From contig DATLTC010000060.1 in NCBI GenBank assembly GCA_035533755.1, forward strand, positions 1-64,000: DNA of 64,000 nucleotides, given 5' to 3'. How positions within the stretch are numbered: position 1 is the first letter of the stretch; each line of letters opens with the position of its first letter. The DNA comes from Gemmatimonadaceae bacterium (GTDB lineage: Bacteria > Gemmatimonadota > Gemmatimonadetes > Gemmatimonadales > Gemmatimonadaceae). This document shows, one piece after another, positions 18,545 through 27,376 of this stretch. Under the pieces are notes generated by a model. The model saw only the letters and a list, made by a program, of their open reading frames with translations. It was not told the origin of the DNA and ran no database searches. Position numbers and translations under genes: made by a program.

Positions 18545-19396
18545 ATGGCTCGGAGCACTGACATCTCACCGATTTCCAAACTGCTGTCGCGCGTTGACGC
18601 GACCGCGGACGGGGCACCCGTCAGGGACACCGTACCGAGCGGATTCCCGAGCATCGATCGCATGCTCGGCGGCGGCCTTCGGGGCGGGGACCTGCTCGTG
18701 CTCGGCGGCGACGTGGGCAGCGGCAAGTCCGCGCTGGCGCTCGCCATTGCCTTGCGGGCGGCGCAGCAGAGCGTGCGCACCGTGTTCTACTGCGGGGAGA
18801 TGATCGTGGAGCGGGTGATGGAGCGCGCGCTGGCCATCGAGGGGCGCGTGCGGATAGACGACCTGCGGCAGGGCACTCTGGACGACGCCGCGCGGGCCGT
18901 GGTCGGTGCGGCGGCGGTGCGCCTGCGCGACGCCATGCCGGCCATCGACCGCATGCCGGCCGGCGGCGTGGCGGCGCTGGCGGCGGATCTCGAATCACGG
19001 GGCCACGTTTCGCTGGTCGTGGTGGACCCCCTCGAGTCCCTGGCCACGGGGGCCAGGCCGCGTGACGAGGAGCTGGCCCAGGCGGTGCTCGACCTCAAGG
19101 CGCTGGCGCTCCGCCACAATGTCGCCATATTCACGACCTCACAGCTCCCGGGCCTCGTTCCGCGCGAGGACCGGCGTCCTCACCTGGATGATTTCGGCGC
19201 CCTCGGCGCCGTCAAGCACCACGCCGATGTGATTCTGGCGCTCTTCCGCGAGGGGATGTACGACCCCCGCCGAGAACTCGAAGGCGCCACCGAACTGCTG
19301 GTCCGCAAGAACCGCAACGGCACCACGGGCTACATCGATCTGTACTTCTACGCCCAGTGGATGCGATTTGAAGACATGCTGGATCCCGACCGGTAG
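18545..19396 (+). CDS. Stand-alone DnaB-like RecA-fold ATPase
   Basis: A 283-residue protein matching only the C-terminal ATPase half of replicative helicase DnaB. It has Walker A GGDVGSGKSA (K61), the catalytic-Glu segment CGEMIVERVMERALA (E85), Walker B SLVVVDPLES, a TSQLPG...DDFGALGAVKHHADVILALFRE segment and the VRKNRNGTTG arginine-finger region. The primase-binding N-terminal domain is absent. The ~35-residue leader is unlike DnaB. It might act as an accessory or regulatory hexameric ATPase (KaiC/RadA/DnaB group) rather than the replicative helicase. It has its own promoter and precedes a lipoprotein gene. Confidence 0.85.
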   Translation: MARSTDISPISKLLSRVDATADGAPVRDTVPSGFPSIDRMLGGGLRGGDLLVLGGDVGSGKSALALAIALRAAQQSVRTVFYCGEMIVERVMERALAIEGRVRIDDLRQGTLDDAARAVVGAAAVRLRDAMPAIDRMPAGGVAALAADLESRGHVSLVVVDPLESLATGARPRDEELAQAVLDLKALALRHNVAIFTTSQLPGLVPREDRRPHLDDFGALGAVKHHADVILALFREGMYDPRRELEGATELLVRKNRNGTTGYIDLYFYAQWMRFEDMLDPDR

Positions 19397-19407
19397 GAGG
19401 CAGGCTT

Positions 19408-20763
19408 ATGCGCAGTCTTCGCTCCGTTGTCGTCGTCGCGCTCGCCGCTCTGCTTGGCGCCTGCGCCACGGCGGGCACGGTGGGCCCCGAGGGAATCGCG
19501 CGACTCGAGAGCGCCCGGTCCGAGCATCCGAGCGATGCGTCCGCCAGCCGTGCCCTCGGCATCGCGTACTACCAGGCCAAGCGGTACCCCGAGGCCCGGC
19601 AGGCGCTCGAGCAGGCGGCGGCGCTGGATCCGCGCGACGGGACCACCCAACTCTTCCTGGGCATGACCGCCGAGGCGCAGAACGACTTCGTTGCGGCGCG
19701 TGCCGCGTATTCATCGTACGTGAAGTACGGCCGCACGGCGCGGGTGCGCGGGATGCTCCAGGAGCGACTCGCGGCGCTGAACCAGAAAGAGCTGGTGCAG
19801 GGCGCGCAACAGGCCGTGGCCAATGAGGCCAAGCTCGCCTCGGTGCCCGGCTCGCCGAACACGGTGGCCGTGCTGCCAATGACGTTCAGCGGGAGCGACA
19901 CGACGCTGCGTCCGCTGGGACGCGGGCTCACCGAGCTGCTGACCACCGATCTTGCGCAGTCGCCCAAGCTGACCGTGGTCGAGCGGGCCCGCGTTCAGGC
20001 GCTGGTGGACGAGATCCAACTGCAGCAGTCGGGCGCCACGGATCAGAGCACGGGCGTGCGGGCCGGCAAGATGCTGCAGGCGGGCCGGCTGATCGCGGGC
20101 GGCATCCAGCAGACCGGCAGCAATCTGCAGGTGAACGCGCCGATCGTGAACGTGGACAACGGACAGGTGGTGGGCGCGCCCAGCGACAATCGCACGCTCG
20201 ACCAACTGTTCACGATCGAGCAGGACATCGCGTTCGGGATCTTCAATTCGCTGGGCGTGACGCTGACCACGGCCGAGCGCGACCGGATCCAGCAGCGGCC
20301 CACGAAGTCGCTGGCGGCGTTCCTCGCGTTCAGCCGCGGGCTCACGTTCCAGGACGAGGGCCGGTTCGACGACGCCAGCCAGCTGTTCGACCAGGCGATG
20401 CGGATCGATCCCGGATTCGGCGCGGCGGCCACGCGGGCGCAGCAGACGCACGCCGCGGCGCAGGGGCAGCAGGTCACGCCGGCGACCGTGGAAGTGGGCC
20501 TGCGCGGAACGGGTGAAGGACGGATCGTGGACGGCGCGTCGCAGGGCCTGGTGATCAGCGGATCCAGCGGCGGGCTGGCGAGCACGGCGGCGGCCACGGC
20601 GTCGGTGCTCAATCCGTCCCCGGCGAGCGTGGCCTCGACGGGCGGCGGCACCACCACCACCCAGACGCCGGGCAAGACCAATCCGGCGGCGACGGGCACC
20701 GGCACCGACAACGTGTCCAACAAGACGGCGATCATCTCCATCGTCGTCCAGATTCCGCACTAG
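19408..20763 (+). CDS. TPR- and CsgG-like lipoprotein
   Basis: A 451-residue lipoprotein: signal peptide with lipobox LLGAC (Cys19), preceded by AGGAGG. Residues ~35-130 form TPR-like helices (ALGIAYYQAKRYPEARQALEQAAALDPRDG). Residues ~150-290 resemble the CsgG/curli-assembly fold (VAVLPMTFSGSD, LTELLTTDLAQSPKLTVVERARVQALVDEI, AGKMLQAGRLIAGGI). A second TPR-like unit follows, then a low-complexity Gly/Thr/Ala tail. CsgG proteins form outer-membrane export pores, but many CsgG-domain lipoproteins have other envelope roles. The gene is two bases upstream of an outer-membrane barrel gene, so the pair probably works together. Confidence 0.85.
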   Translation: MRSLRSVVVVALAALLGACATAGTVGPEGIARLESARSEHPSDASASRALGIAYYQAKRYPEARQALEQAAALDPRDGTTQLFLGMTAEAQNDFVAARAAYSSYVKYGRTARVRGMLQERLAALNQKELVQGAQQAVANEAKLASVPGSPNTVAVLPMTFSGSDTTLRPLGRGLTELLTTDLAQSPKLTVVERARVQALVDEIQLQQSGATDQSTGVRAGKMLQAGRLIAGGIQQTGSNLQVNAPIVNVDNGQVVGAPSDNRTLDQLFTIEQDIAFGIFNSLGVTLTTAERDRIQQRPTKSLAAFLAFSRGLTFQDEGRFDDASQLFDQAMRIDPGFGAAATRAQQTHAAAQGQQVTPATVEVGLRGTGEGRIVDGASQGLVISGSSGGLASTAAATASVLNPSPASVASTGGGTTTTQTPGKTNPAATGTGTDNVSNKTAIISIVVQIPH

Positions 20764-20765
20764 CC

Positions 20766-21875
20766 ATGAGGATCCCCGGCATGCGCCGCCTGCTTCCCCT
20801 CGCCCTGCTCGGCGGTCTGGCGAGTACGCTGCCCGCCCAGTCGGTGTGGGATGCGAGCGCGCGGATCGGTCCGCAATTCATGCAGTACGACATCAAGGCG
20901 CCGATCAGCGAGAAGATCTCGGAATACGCGGTGCCGCTGTACGTGCTCATTCCCGTGACCGACGCGTTCAGTTTCGACATCGGCACCTCGTGGGCGCAGG
21001 CGCGCGTGGAGAGCCCCGGCACCAACGGCGGCACCACGGTGAGCGAGCTGTCGGGGATGACCGACACGCAGATCCGCGCCAACTACACCATGGGCACCGA
21101 TTTCATGGTGCTCACGGCGGGCGTGAACCTGCCCACCGGCAAGAGCCTAGCGCTGCCCGCGGAATACGCGGCCGCCACGCAGATCGCCAGCGATTTCCTG
21201 GTGTTCCCGATCACAGGATTCGGCACCGGCGCCGGGGGCACCGGCGGCGTGGCGCTGGCGCGGCCCATGGGCGACTGGAACGTGGGCGCGGGGCTGAGCG
21301 TGCGCTACTCGGCGGCGTACGATCCGTTCCAGGACGCAGCCGGCGCGCGGCTGCATTTCCAGCCGGGCAACGAGTATCGCGCGCGCATCGGCGTGGACCG
21401 CCCCTATGGCACCGGCCGTATTTCGATGGGCTTCACGTATTCCAAATTCGGCAACGACCAGGCCAACTCGTCGGCGTACAACACCGGCGACCGCTACATC
21501 ACGCAGGCGTCGATCTCCAACTCGATCGGCAACGCCGACGTCGTGGTGGCGGGATGGGACCTGTTCCGCGCGTCGGGCGAGCTGGCCGACCACACGATCA
21601 CGGGACGCGAGAACATCGCCAATACCGGCGTGGCGGTGGGCTTCCACTCCGGCGATCTGACCATCGAGCCGAGCCTCGAGGGCCGCGTGTGGACGCAGGA
21701 TGCCGTGCCCACGAGCTACATGGGCACCGTCGGGCTGCGCCTGAACTACGACTTCGGCGGGTACGCGATCACGCCGTTCGCCGGCTACACGGCCGGCGTC
21801 GTGGGCAGCACGACCGGGAACTCGAACATGACGGGATTCCGCGCCACGCTCGCCATCCGGTTGGGCGGCGGCTGA
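20766..21875 (+). CDS. Outer-membrane beta-barrel protein
   Basis: A 369-residue protein with a signal peptide (RRLLPLALLGGLASTLPAQ) and an aromatic/Gly-rich body with alternating strands (YNTGDRYITQASISNSIGNADVVVAGWDLF, GTVGLRLNYDFGGYAITPFAGYTAGVVG). It appears to be a barrel of about 16 strands. The end, ATLAIRLGGG, lacks the usual terminal Phe. It could be a porin or transporter whose assembly or substrate is linked to the CsgG-like lipoprotein immediately upstream. I cannot name a family. Confidence 0.78.
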   Translation: MRIPGMRRLLPLALLGGLASTLPAQSVWDASARIGPQFMQYDIKAPISEKISEYAVPLYVLIPVTDAFSFDIGTSWAQARVESPGTNGGTTVSELSGMTDTQIRANYTMGTDFMVLTAGVNLPTGKSLALPAEYAAATQIASDFLVFPITGFGTGAGGTGGVALARPMGDWNVGAGLSVRYSAAYDPFQDAAGARLHFQPGNEYRARIGVDRPYGTGRISMGFTYSKFGNDQANSSAYNTGDRYITQASISNSIGNADVVVAGWDLFRASGELADHTITGRENIANTGVAVGFHSGDLTIEPSLEGRVWTQDAVPTSYMGTVGLRLNYDFGGYAITPFAGYTAGVVGSTTGNSNMTGFRATLAIRLGGG

Positions 21876-21901
21876 GCGCGCGCCGCGTCGCGGGCGGGTG
21901 A

Positions 21902-21925
21902 GCGGGAGCCTCTCGGGGCTCCCGC
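21902..21925 (+). terminator. Probable terminator after the outer-membrane protein
   Basis: GCGGGAGCC (21902-21910) pairs perfectly with GGCTCCCGC (21917-21925) around a six-base loop, followed by GTTTCGTTT. The T-run is interrupted, so efficiency is uncertain. Confidence 0.7.
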
Positions 21926-21954
21926 GTTTCGTTTGCGCCGTGGGCCGGCCGGCG

Positions 21955-21983
21955 TTGGCCGGTGTGGGCGCGCGGGCTATATT
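21955..21983 (+). promoter_or_regulatory. Promoter of the yebC-ruvCA unit
   Basis: TTGGCC (21955-21960), a 17-base spacer and TATATT (21978-21983). It lies just after the terminator and gives a leader of about 39 bases to the yebC ATG. Confidence 0.65.
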
Positions 21984-22028
21984 GGCAATCGGTTCCGTGG
22001 TGCGTTCCATCCGACTCGCGAGCTGCCG

Positions 22029-22778
22029 ATGGCTGGCCACAGCAAATGGAAGCAGATCAAGCATTACAAGGCAGCGACCGACGCCAAGCGCGGGGCGCTG
22101 TTCACGAAGCTCATCCGTGAAATCACCATCGCCGCCAAGCAGGGGGGCGGCGATCCGGGGGGCAACGCGCGGCTGCGCACGGCCATCGACACGGCGCGCC
22201 AGAATTCCATGCCCAAGGAGAACATCGAGCGGGCCGTCAAGAAGGGCACGGGCGAACTCGAGGGCGTGGACTACCAGGAACTGATGTACGAGGGGTACGG
22301 CCCCGGCGGCGTGGCGATCATGATCGCCGCGCTCACCGACAACGCCACGCGCACCGTGGCCGACGTGCGCCACAAGATGTCGCGCGGCGGCGGGAACGTG
22401 GGCGCTCAGAACTCGGTGGCCTGGATGTTCGACAAAAAGGGCCAGCTCACGATCGACGCCACCAAGTACGGCGAGGACAAGGCGCTCGAAGCGGCGCTCG
22501 ACGCGGGTGCCGAGGACTTCGCGCGCGACGGGGACGTGTACGTGGTGACCACCGAACCCGCGGCGTTCCACGGGGTGAAGGAGGCGCTCGAAGCCAAGGG
22601 CATCGCCGTGGCCGAGTCGGAGCCCGTGGTGATGGTGCCCAGGAACACCGTGAAGGTCGAGGGGAAGACGGCCGAGCAGCTGCTCAAGCTGCTCGAAGAG
22701 CTCGAGATGATGGACGACGTGCAGAAGGTCTGGGCCAACTTCGACATCGACGTCGCCGACATGGCGAACGCCGGGTAG
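22029..22778 (+). CDS. yebC: YebC/PmpR-family protein
   Basis: A 249-residue member of the TACO1/YebC family, recognised by MAGHSKWKQIKHYKAATDAKRG and the conserved core YEGYGPGGVAI, NRTVADVRHKMSRGGGN-like and AWMFDKKG segments. Members act as DNA-binding transcription regulators or as ribosome-associated factors that relieve polyproline stalling. The ATG at 22029 begins the universal MAGHSKW motif. Its stop shares one base with the ruvC GTG (TAGTG), as is common since yebC often precedes ruvC. Confidence 0.96.
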   Translation: MAGHSKWKQIKHYKAATDAKRGALFTKLIREITIAAKQGGGDPGGNARLRTAIDTARQNSMPKENIERAVKKGTGELEGVDYQELMYEGYGPGGVAIMIAALTDNATRTVADVRHKMSRGGGNVGAQNSVAWMFDKKGQLTIDATKYGEDKALEAALDAGAEDFARDGDVYVVTTEPAAFHGVKEALEAKGIAVAESEPVVMVPRNTVKVEGKTAEQLLKLLEELEMMDDVQKVWANFDIDVADMANAG

Positions 22779-23287
22779 TGCTCGTCCTTGGCGTCGACCC
22801 CGGCACGGCGCAGACCGGCTACGGGGTCGTGCGCGGAGACGGCACCCGCCAACCGGTGCTCGTGGAGTGCGGCGTGCTGCGCACCAAGGCGCGCGACCCG
22901 CTGCCGGCGCGCCTCCGCGAGATCTACGACGGGGTGTGTGAACTGCTCGACCGGCACCGGCCCGACGCGATGGCCGTGGAGGACGTGTTCTACGCCCGCA
23001 ACGTGCGGACGACGATCGTCCTCGGGCACGCGCGCGGCGTGATTCTGCTGGCCGGCGAGCAGCGCGGCATCCCGATCCACGAGTTCCCGCCCGCCGAGAT
23101 CAAGAAGGCCGTGGTGGGCCGCGGCGCCGCCACCAAGGAACAGGTGCAGTTCATGGTCACCAAGCTGCTCCGCCTCAAGTCGCCGCCCCAGCCGTCCGAT
23201 GCCGCCGACGGCGTGGCCGCGGCGCTCGCCTGCATCATGGGCGCGCGCGTGCCCAAGCTGTACGTGCTCCCGGGAGGCCGCGCGTGA
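22778..23287 (+). CDS. ruvC: Holliday junction resolvase RuvC
   Basis: A 169-residue RNase H-fold endonuclease that cuts Holliday junctions as a dimer. The acidic active site is visible as D7 in LGVDPGTAQTGYGVV, E68 in AVEDVFYARN, and the D-rich motif SDAADGVAAALA near residue 141. The start is GTG, overlapping yebC; the stop overlaps the ruvA start (GTGA, 23284-23287). Confidence 0.97.
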   Translation: MLVLGVDPGTAQTGYGVVRGDGTRQPVLVECGVLRTKARDPLPARLREIYDGVCELLDRHRPDAMAVEDVFYARNVRTTIVLGHARGVILLAGEQRGIPIHEFPPAEIKKAVVGRGAATKEQVQFMVTKLLRLKSPPQPSDAADGVAAALACIMGARVPKLYVLPGGRA

Positions 23288-23880
23288 TCGCCGAAGTGCG
23301 CGGCAGCCTGAGCGCCCGCTCGCTCGACCGCGTGACCGTGATGACCTCCGGCGGCGTGGGCTACGAGCTGTTGATCCCGCTCAGCGTGTTCGAAGTGCTC
23401 CCCAAGCTGGGCGATCCGGTGCACCTGCACACGCATCTCGTGGTGCGCGACGACGGCTGGCTGCTGTTCGGCTTCCGCACGCCGTTCGAACGGCGGGTGT
23501 TCCAGCTCCTGCTCACCGCCAACGGCGTCGGCCCGGCGCTGGCGCTGGCGCTCGTGTCGCACCTCACGGCCGAGCGCCTGGTGCGCGCGCTGGGCGAGAA
23601 GGACATCGCGACGTTGCAGAGCGTGCCGCGCGTGGGGCGCAAGAAGGCCGAGCGCATCCTGCTCGATCTGGCCGACAAGCTGGAGGACCTCGCGGTGGAC
23701 GGCGCCGCGCCGCGCCCCGAGGGGGCCGGCTCGGAGGACGCGATCCGCGCGCTCGTCTCGCTGGGCTACTCGCCGGCCGACGCCGAGAAGGCGGTGCGCG
23801 CCGCGCTCGATGCGGGCGGCCGCGGCCTGCCGGCGGCGGAGCTCATCCGCCGCGCGCTGGCCGCGGTAGCGGCGCGCTAG
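23284..23880 (+). CDS. ruvA: Holliday junction branch-migration protein RuvA
   Basis: A 198-residue protein: an N-terminal OB fold (MIAEVRGSLSARSLDRVTVMTSGGVGYELLIP), two central helix-hairpin-helix elements (LTANGVGPALALALVSHL and LQSVPRVGRKKAERILLDLADKL), and a C-terminal three-helix domain (DAIRALVSLGYSPADAEKAVRAAL) that binds RuvB. It holds the Holliday junction as a tetramer. Translationally coupled to ruvC. Confidence 0.96.
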   Translation: MIAEVRGSLSARSLDRVTVMTSGGVGYELLIPLSVFEVLPKLGDPVHLHTHLVVRDDGWLLFGFRTPFERRVFQLLLTANGVGPALALALVSHLTAERLVRALGEKDIATLQSVPRVGRKKAERILLDLADKLEDLAVDGAAPRPEGAGSEDAIRALVSLGYSPADAEKAVRAALDAGGRGLPAAELIRRALAAVAAR

Positions 23881-23926
23881 ATTCCGAGCGACGTTCTCCC
23901 CTCCCCTCTCTGCCACGGAGCCCCCG

Positions 23927-25078
23927 GTGCGAGCAGCGCAGCGCACGGCGACGTTCACGGAATCCGTCATCCGCGAGATGACGCGAGTCGCCAACCTCTA
24001 CGAAGCGGTCAATCTCTCGCAGGGCTTTCCCGACTTTCCGATGCCGGCGCCGATGAAGGACGCCGCGTGCGCCGCGATCCACGGCGACGTGAACCAGTAC
24101 GCGATCACGTGGGGGAGCGCGGCGCTGCGCCTGGCGGTGGCCGAGAAGTACCGGCGCTGGTACGGCATGGAGGTGGACACGGAGCGGGAGATCACCGTGA
24201 CGTGCGGAGCCACCGAGGCGATGGCCAGCGTGTTCCTGGCGCTCGTCGATCCGGGCGACGAGGTGATCGTCCTCGAGCCGTTCTACGAGAACTACGGCCC
24301 CGACGCGATCCTGGCCGGCGCCAAGCCCGTATTCGTGCCGCTCGACCGGCCCAACTGGACGCTCAATCCCGACCGCCTGCGGGCGGCGTTCAGCGAGCGC
24401 ACCAAGGCGATCATCATCAACACGCCGCACAATCCCACCGGCCGCGTGTTCACGCGTGAGGAGATGAACCTCATCGCCGAGCTGTGCATCAAGTACGACG
24501 CCTGGGCGATCACCGACGAGATCTACGAGCACATCCGGTACGCCGGCGACCACCACGTGCTGGCCACCTGGCCGGGCATGCGGGAGCGCACGATCACGAT
24601 CTCGGGATTGTCGAAGACGTTCAGCTGCACCGGGTGGCGGCTGGGATACGCCATCGCGCCCGCCGAGCAGACGGCGGCCATCCGCAAGGTGCACGACTTC
24701 CTCACCGTGGGCGCGCCGGCGCCGCTGCAGGCGGCGGGCGCCGTGGGCATGCGGTTCGACGCCGAGTACTTCAACCACATGGCGCAGGAGTACCGCGCGC
24801 GGCGCGAACTGCTCCTGCCGGCGCTGCGCGAGGCGGGATTCACGTTCTCCGTGCCCGAGGGGGCGTACTACGTGCTGGCCGATTTCTCGGCGCTCAGCGC
24901 CGACGACGACGTGACGTTCGCCAAGTGGATGGCCAAGGAGATCGGCGTGGCCACCGTGCCCGGATCGAGCTTCTACCACGACCCGGCGTTGGGACGCTCG
25001 CTGGTACGGTTCGCGTTCTGCAAGAAGCTCGAGACGCTCGAACGCGCGGTGGAGCGGCTGGCGAAGCTGAACCGCTGA
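23927..25078 (+). CDS. Class I/II PLP-dependent aminotransferase
   Basis: A 383-residue fold-type I enzyme with VNLSQGFPDFPMP at the N-terminus, NTPHNPTGRV and DEIYEHIRYAGDHH around the cofactor, and the Schiff-base lysine in GLSKTFSCTGWRLGY. The pattern matches the kynurenine/glutamine/methionine aminotransferase group, which often serves in methionine salvage or broad aromatic transamination. The GTG start at 23927 follows an ACGGAG site. It sits between ruvA and ruvB, separating genes that usually adjoin. Substrate not determinable here. Confidence 0.92.
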   Translation: MRAAQRTATFTESVIREMTRVANLYEAVNLSQGFPDFPMPAPMKDAACAAIHGDVNQYAITWGSAALRLAVAEKYRRWYGMEVDTEREITVTCGATEAMASVFLALVDPGDEVIVLEPFYENYGPDAILAGAKPVFVPLDRPNWTLNPDRLRAAFSERTKAIIINTPHNPTGRVFTREEMNLIAELCIKYDAWAITDEIYEHIRYAGDHHVLATWPGMRERTITISGLSKTFSCTGWRLGYAIAPAEQTAAIRKVHDFLTVGAPAPLQAAGAVGMRFDAEYFNHMAQEYRARRELLLPALREAGFTFSVPEGAYYVLADFSALSADDDVTFAKWMAKEIGVATVPGSSFYHDPALGRSLVRFAFCKKLETLERAVERLAKLNR

Positions 25079-25228
25079 GCGGTGTAAACGGCAGCTTCGC
25101 CGCATGGCCCAGACGGCGGCCGGCGCGTGCCGCGGCAACCCCACTCTCACGTATTCGGCGTCTATTCGGTATATTGGCCACGGTGGGGCGCGCCCCGGAC
25201 AAGCGCCGCATATACTCTCTCACCTTCC

Positions 25229-26251
25229 ATGACCCGCGCCGAGATCACCACGCCCGAAGCGCTCCCCGACGAGTCGGTCGTCGAGCTGTCGCTGCGCCCC
25301 CAGCGTCTGGCCGAATTCATCGGCCAGACCAAGGTCAAGGAGAGCCTGCGCATCTGGATCGACGCCGCGCTGGCGCGCCGCGAGCCACTGGATCACGCGC
25401 TGTTCTTCGGGCCGCCCGGGCTCGGCAAGACGACGCTCGCCGAACTGATCGCGCGCGAACTCGGCGTGAACGTGCGCACCACCTCCGGCCCGGCGCTCGA
25501 GAAGCCCGGCGATCTCGTGGGCACGCTCACCAACCTGCGCGCCGGCGACATCCTGTTCATCGACGAGATCCACCGCCTGCGCCCGATCATCGAGGAATTC
25601 CTCTACCCCGCGATGGAGGATTTCAAGATCGACATCCGGCTCTCCGAGGGGCCCAAGGCGCAGACGATCACGATGCCGATCGAACGGTTCACGCTGATCG
25701 GCGCCACGACGCGGTTCGGGATGCTGACGCCGCCGATGCGCGCCCGATTCGGCATCGTGGAACGCCTGAACTTCTACCCGCCCGAGGATCTGGAACAGAT
25801 CGTCGTGCGCTCGGCCGAGGTGCTGCGCGTGGCGATCGATGCCGAGGGCGCCCGCGAGATCGCCCGCCGCGCGCGGGGGACGCCGCGCGTGGCCAATCGC
25901 CTGCTGCGCCGGGTGCGCGACTATGCGCAGGTGCGGGCCGACGGGGCGATCACGCGCGAGGTGGCCGGCGAGTTGCTGCGGATGATCGACGTGGACGAGT
26001 TCGGCCTCGACGACATGGACGCGCGCATCCTCAAGACGATCATCGAGAAGTTCGACGGCGGGCCGGTGGGACTGGCGAGCATCGGCACCGCGGTGGGCGA
26101 GGACGCGAATACGATCGAGGAGGTGTTCGAGCCCTTCCTGGTGCAGAACGGATTCCTGCAGCGCACCTCGCGCGGGCGCGTGGCCACGGCCCAGGCCTAT
26201 CGGCATTTCGGATATGTGGTGCCGGCGGGCGGACAGGGAGAGCTGCTGTAA
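25229..26251 (+). CDS. ruvB: Holliday junction DNA helicase RuvB
   Basis: A 340-residue AAA+ motor: [17 protein letters not shown], Walker [13 protein letters not shown], Walker [10 protein letters not shown], sensor 1 LIGATTR, and a C-terminal winged helix ([30 protein letters not shown]). It drives branch migration of RuvA-bound junctions. The ATG at 25229 fits the family N-terminus; an in-frame start at 25127 would add a non-conserved extension. A possible -10 TATACT (25211-25216) lies 12 bases upstream, and TATATT (25170-25175) is another, so it may have its own promoter. Confidence 0.96.
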   Translation: MTRAEITTPEALPDESVVELSLRPQRLAEFIGQTKVKESLRIWIDAALARREPLDHALFFGPPGLGKTTLAELIARELGVNVRTTSGPALEKPGDLVGTLTNLRAGDILFIDEIHRLRPIIEEFLYPAMEDFKIDIRLSEGPKAQTITMPIERFTLIGATTRFGMLTPPMRARFGIVERLNFYPPEDLEQIVVRSAEVLRVAIDAEGAREIARRARGTPRVANRLLRRVRDYAQVRADGAITREVAGELLRMIDVDEFGLDDMDARILKTIIEKFDGGPVGLASIGTAVGEDANTIEEVFEPFLVQNGFLQRTSRGRVATAQAYRHFGYVVPAGGQGELL

Positions 26252-26255
26252 CAAC

Positions 26256-26293
26256 GGCGACGCGCGCGGAAGACCACCCGCGCGCTCGTCGCC
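26256..26293. other. Strong GC hairpin after ruvB
   Basis: GGCGACG plus CGCGCGG (26256-26269) pairs with CCGCGCG (26278-26284) and CGTCGCC (26287-26293), with a two-base bulge and an eight-base loop. There is no following T-run, so it is a candidate pause, processing or weak termination site, not a classic terminator. Confidence 0.4.
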
Positions 26294-26333
26294 CCGCGCT
26301 GGTCTCCGCACTGGCCGTTTAGCTTTCCGTCCC

Positions 26334-27374
26334 ATGCCCCCACTCGGCCTCGCCACTTCCGACTACGACTTCCCACTGCCGCCGTCGCTCATCGCCCAGA
26401 CGCCGGTCGAGCCGCGCGACGCGTGCCGGCTGATGGTCGTCGATCGGGCGGCCGGCACGATCGCCCACGCGCGATTCTCCGATCTCCGCACGCTCATTCC
26501 CGCCGGCGACGTGCTGGTGCTCAACACCACGCGCGTGCTCCGCGCGCGTCTGCTCGGCACGCGTGACTCGGGGGCGCCCGCCGAGATCCTGTTGCTCAAG
26601 CCGGTCGGCGACGGCACGTGGGAGGCGATGGTGTCGCCCGGCGGGAAGCTCAAGCCCGGCCGGGTGGTCCATGTCGCGCCGGGGTTCGACGCCGAGATCG
26701 TGTCGATCACCGAGCGCCGCACGCGGATCGTGCGGCTGCGGGCCGAGGGTTCGATCGACGACGCCATCGAGCGGTTCGGCCACGTGCCGTTGCCGCCGTA
26801 CATCGACCGACCCGACGCGCCGCCGGATGCCGAGCGCTACCAGACCGTGTATGCCCGCGAGCGCGGGTCGGTGGCGGCGCCCACGGCCGGACTGCACCTG
26901 ACGTCGGGCCTCCTCGACGCGCTCGCCGCCAAGGGCGTGCGCCGGGTCGACGTGGTGCTCCACGTGGGCGCCGGCACCTTCAAGCCCGTCGAGGTGGAGG
27001 ACCCCGCGCAGCACGTCATGCACGAGGAGTGGTACGCCGTATCCGCGCCGGCCGCCGCCGCGATCAACGCCGCGCGCGCCACGGGAGGGCGGGTGTGGGC
27101 CGTGGGCACGACGGCGGTCCGCACCCTCGAGAGCACGGCCGGCGCCGACGGCGCGATCGTGCCGGGCGAGGGGGAAACGCGCATCTTCATCCGCCCGCCG
27201 TACGCCTTCCGCGCCGTGGATCGGCTGGTGACCAACTTCCACCTGCCCCGCTCCACACTCATCATGCTGGTCGCGGCATTCGCGGGCTACGAACTCACGA
27301 TGCGGGCGTACCGGGAGGCGATCGCCGCCGGCTACCGGTTCTATTCGTATGGCGACGCGATGGTGATTCTCTAG
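26334..27374 (+). CDS. queA: S-adenosylmethionine:tRNA ribosyltransferase-isomerase QueA
   Basis: A 346-residue enzyme of queuosine biosynthesis, adding the epoxycyclopentane ring to preQ1 in tRNA with SAM as ribosyl donor. Recognised by SDYDFPLPPSLIAQTPVEPRDACRLMVV, NTTRVLRARLLG, the VHVGAGTFKPVEVED...HVMHEEWYAV segment, and NFHLPRSTLIMLVAAFAG. The ATG at 26334 matches the family start. It is two bases upstream of tgt, the preceding enzyme in the same pathway. Confidence 0.96.
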   Translation: MPPLGLATSDYDFPLPPSLIAQTPVEPRDACRLMVVDRAAGTIAHARFSDLRTLIPAGDVLVLNTTRVLRARLLGTRDSGAPAEILLLKPVGDGTWEAMVSPGGKLKPGRVVHVAPGFDAEIVSITERRTRIVRLRAEGSIDDAIERFGHVPLPPYIDRPDAPPDAERYQTVYARERGSVAAPTAGLHLTSGLLDALAAKGVRRVDVVLHVGAGTFKPVEVEDPAQHVMHEEWYAVSAPAAAAINAARATGGRVWAVGTTAVRTLESTAGADGAIVPGEGETRIFIRPPYAFRAVDRLVTNFHLPRSTLIMLVAAFAGYELTMRAYREAIAAGYRFYSYGDAMVIL

Positions 27375-27376
27375 CG

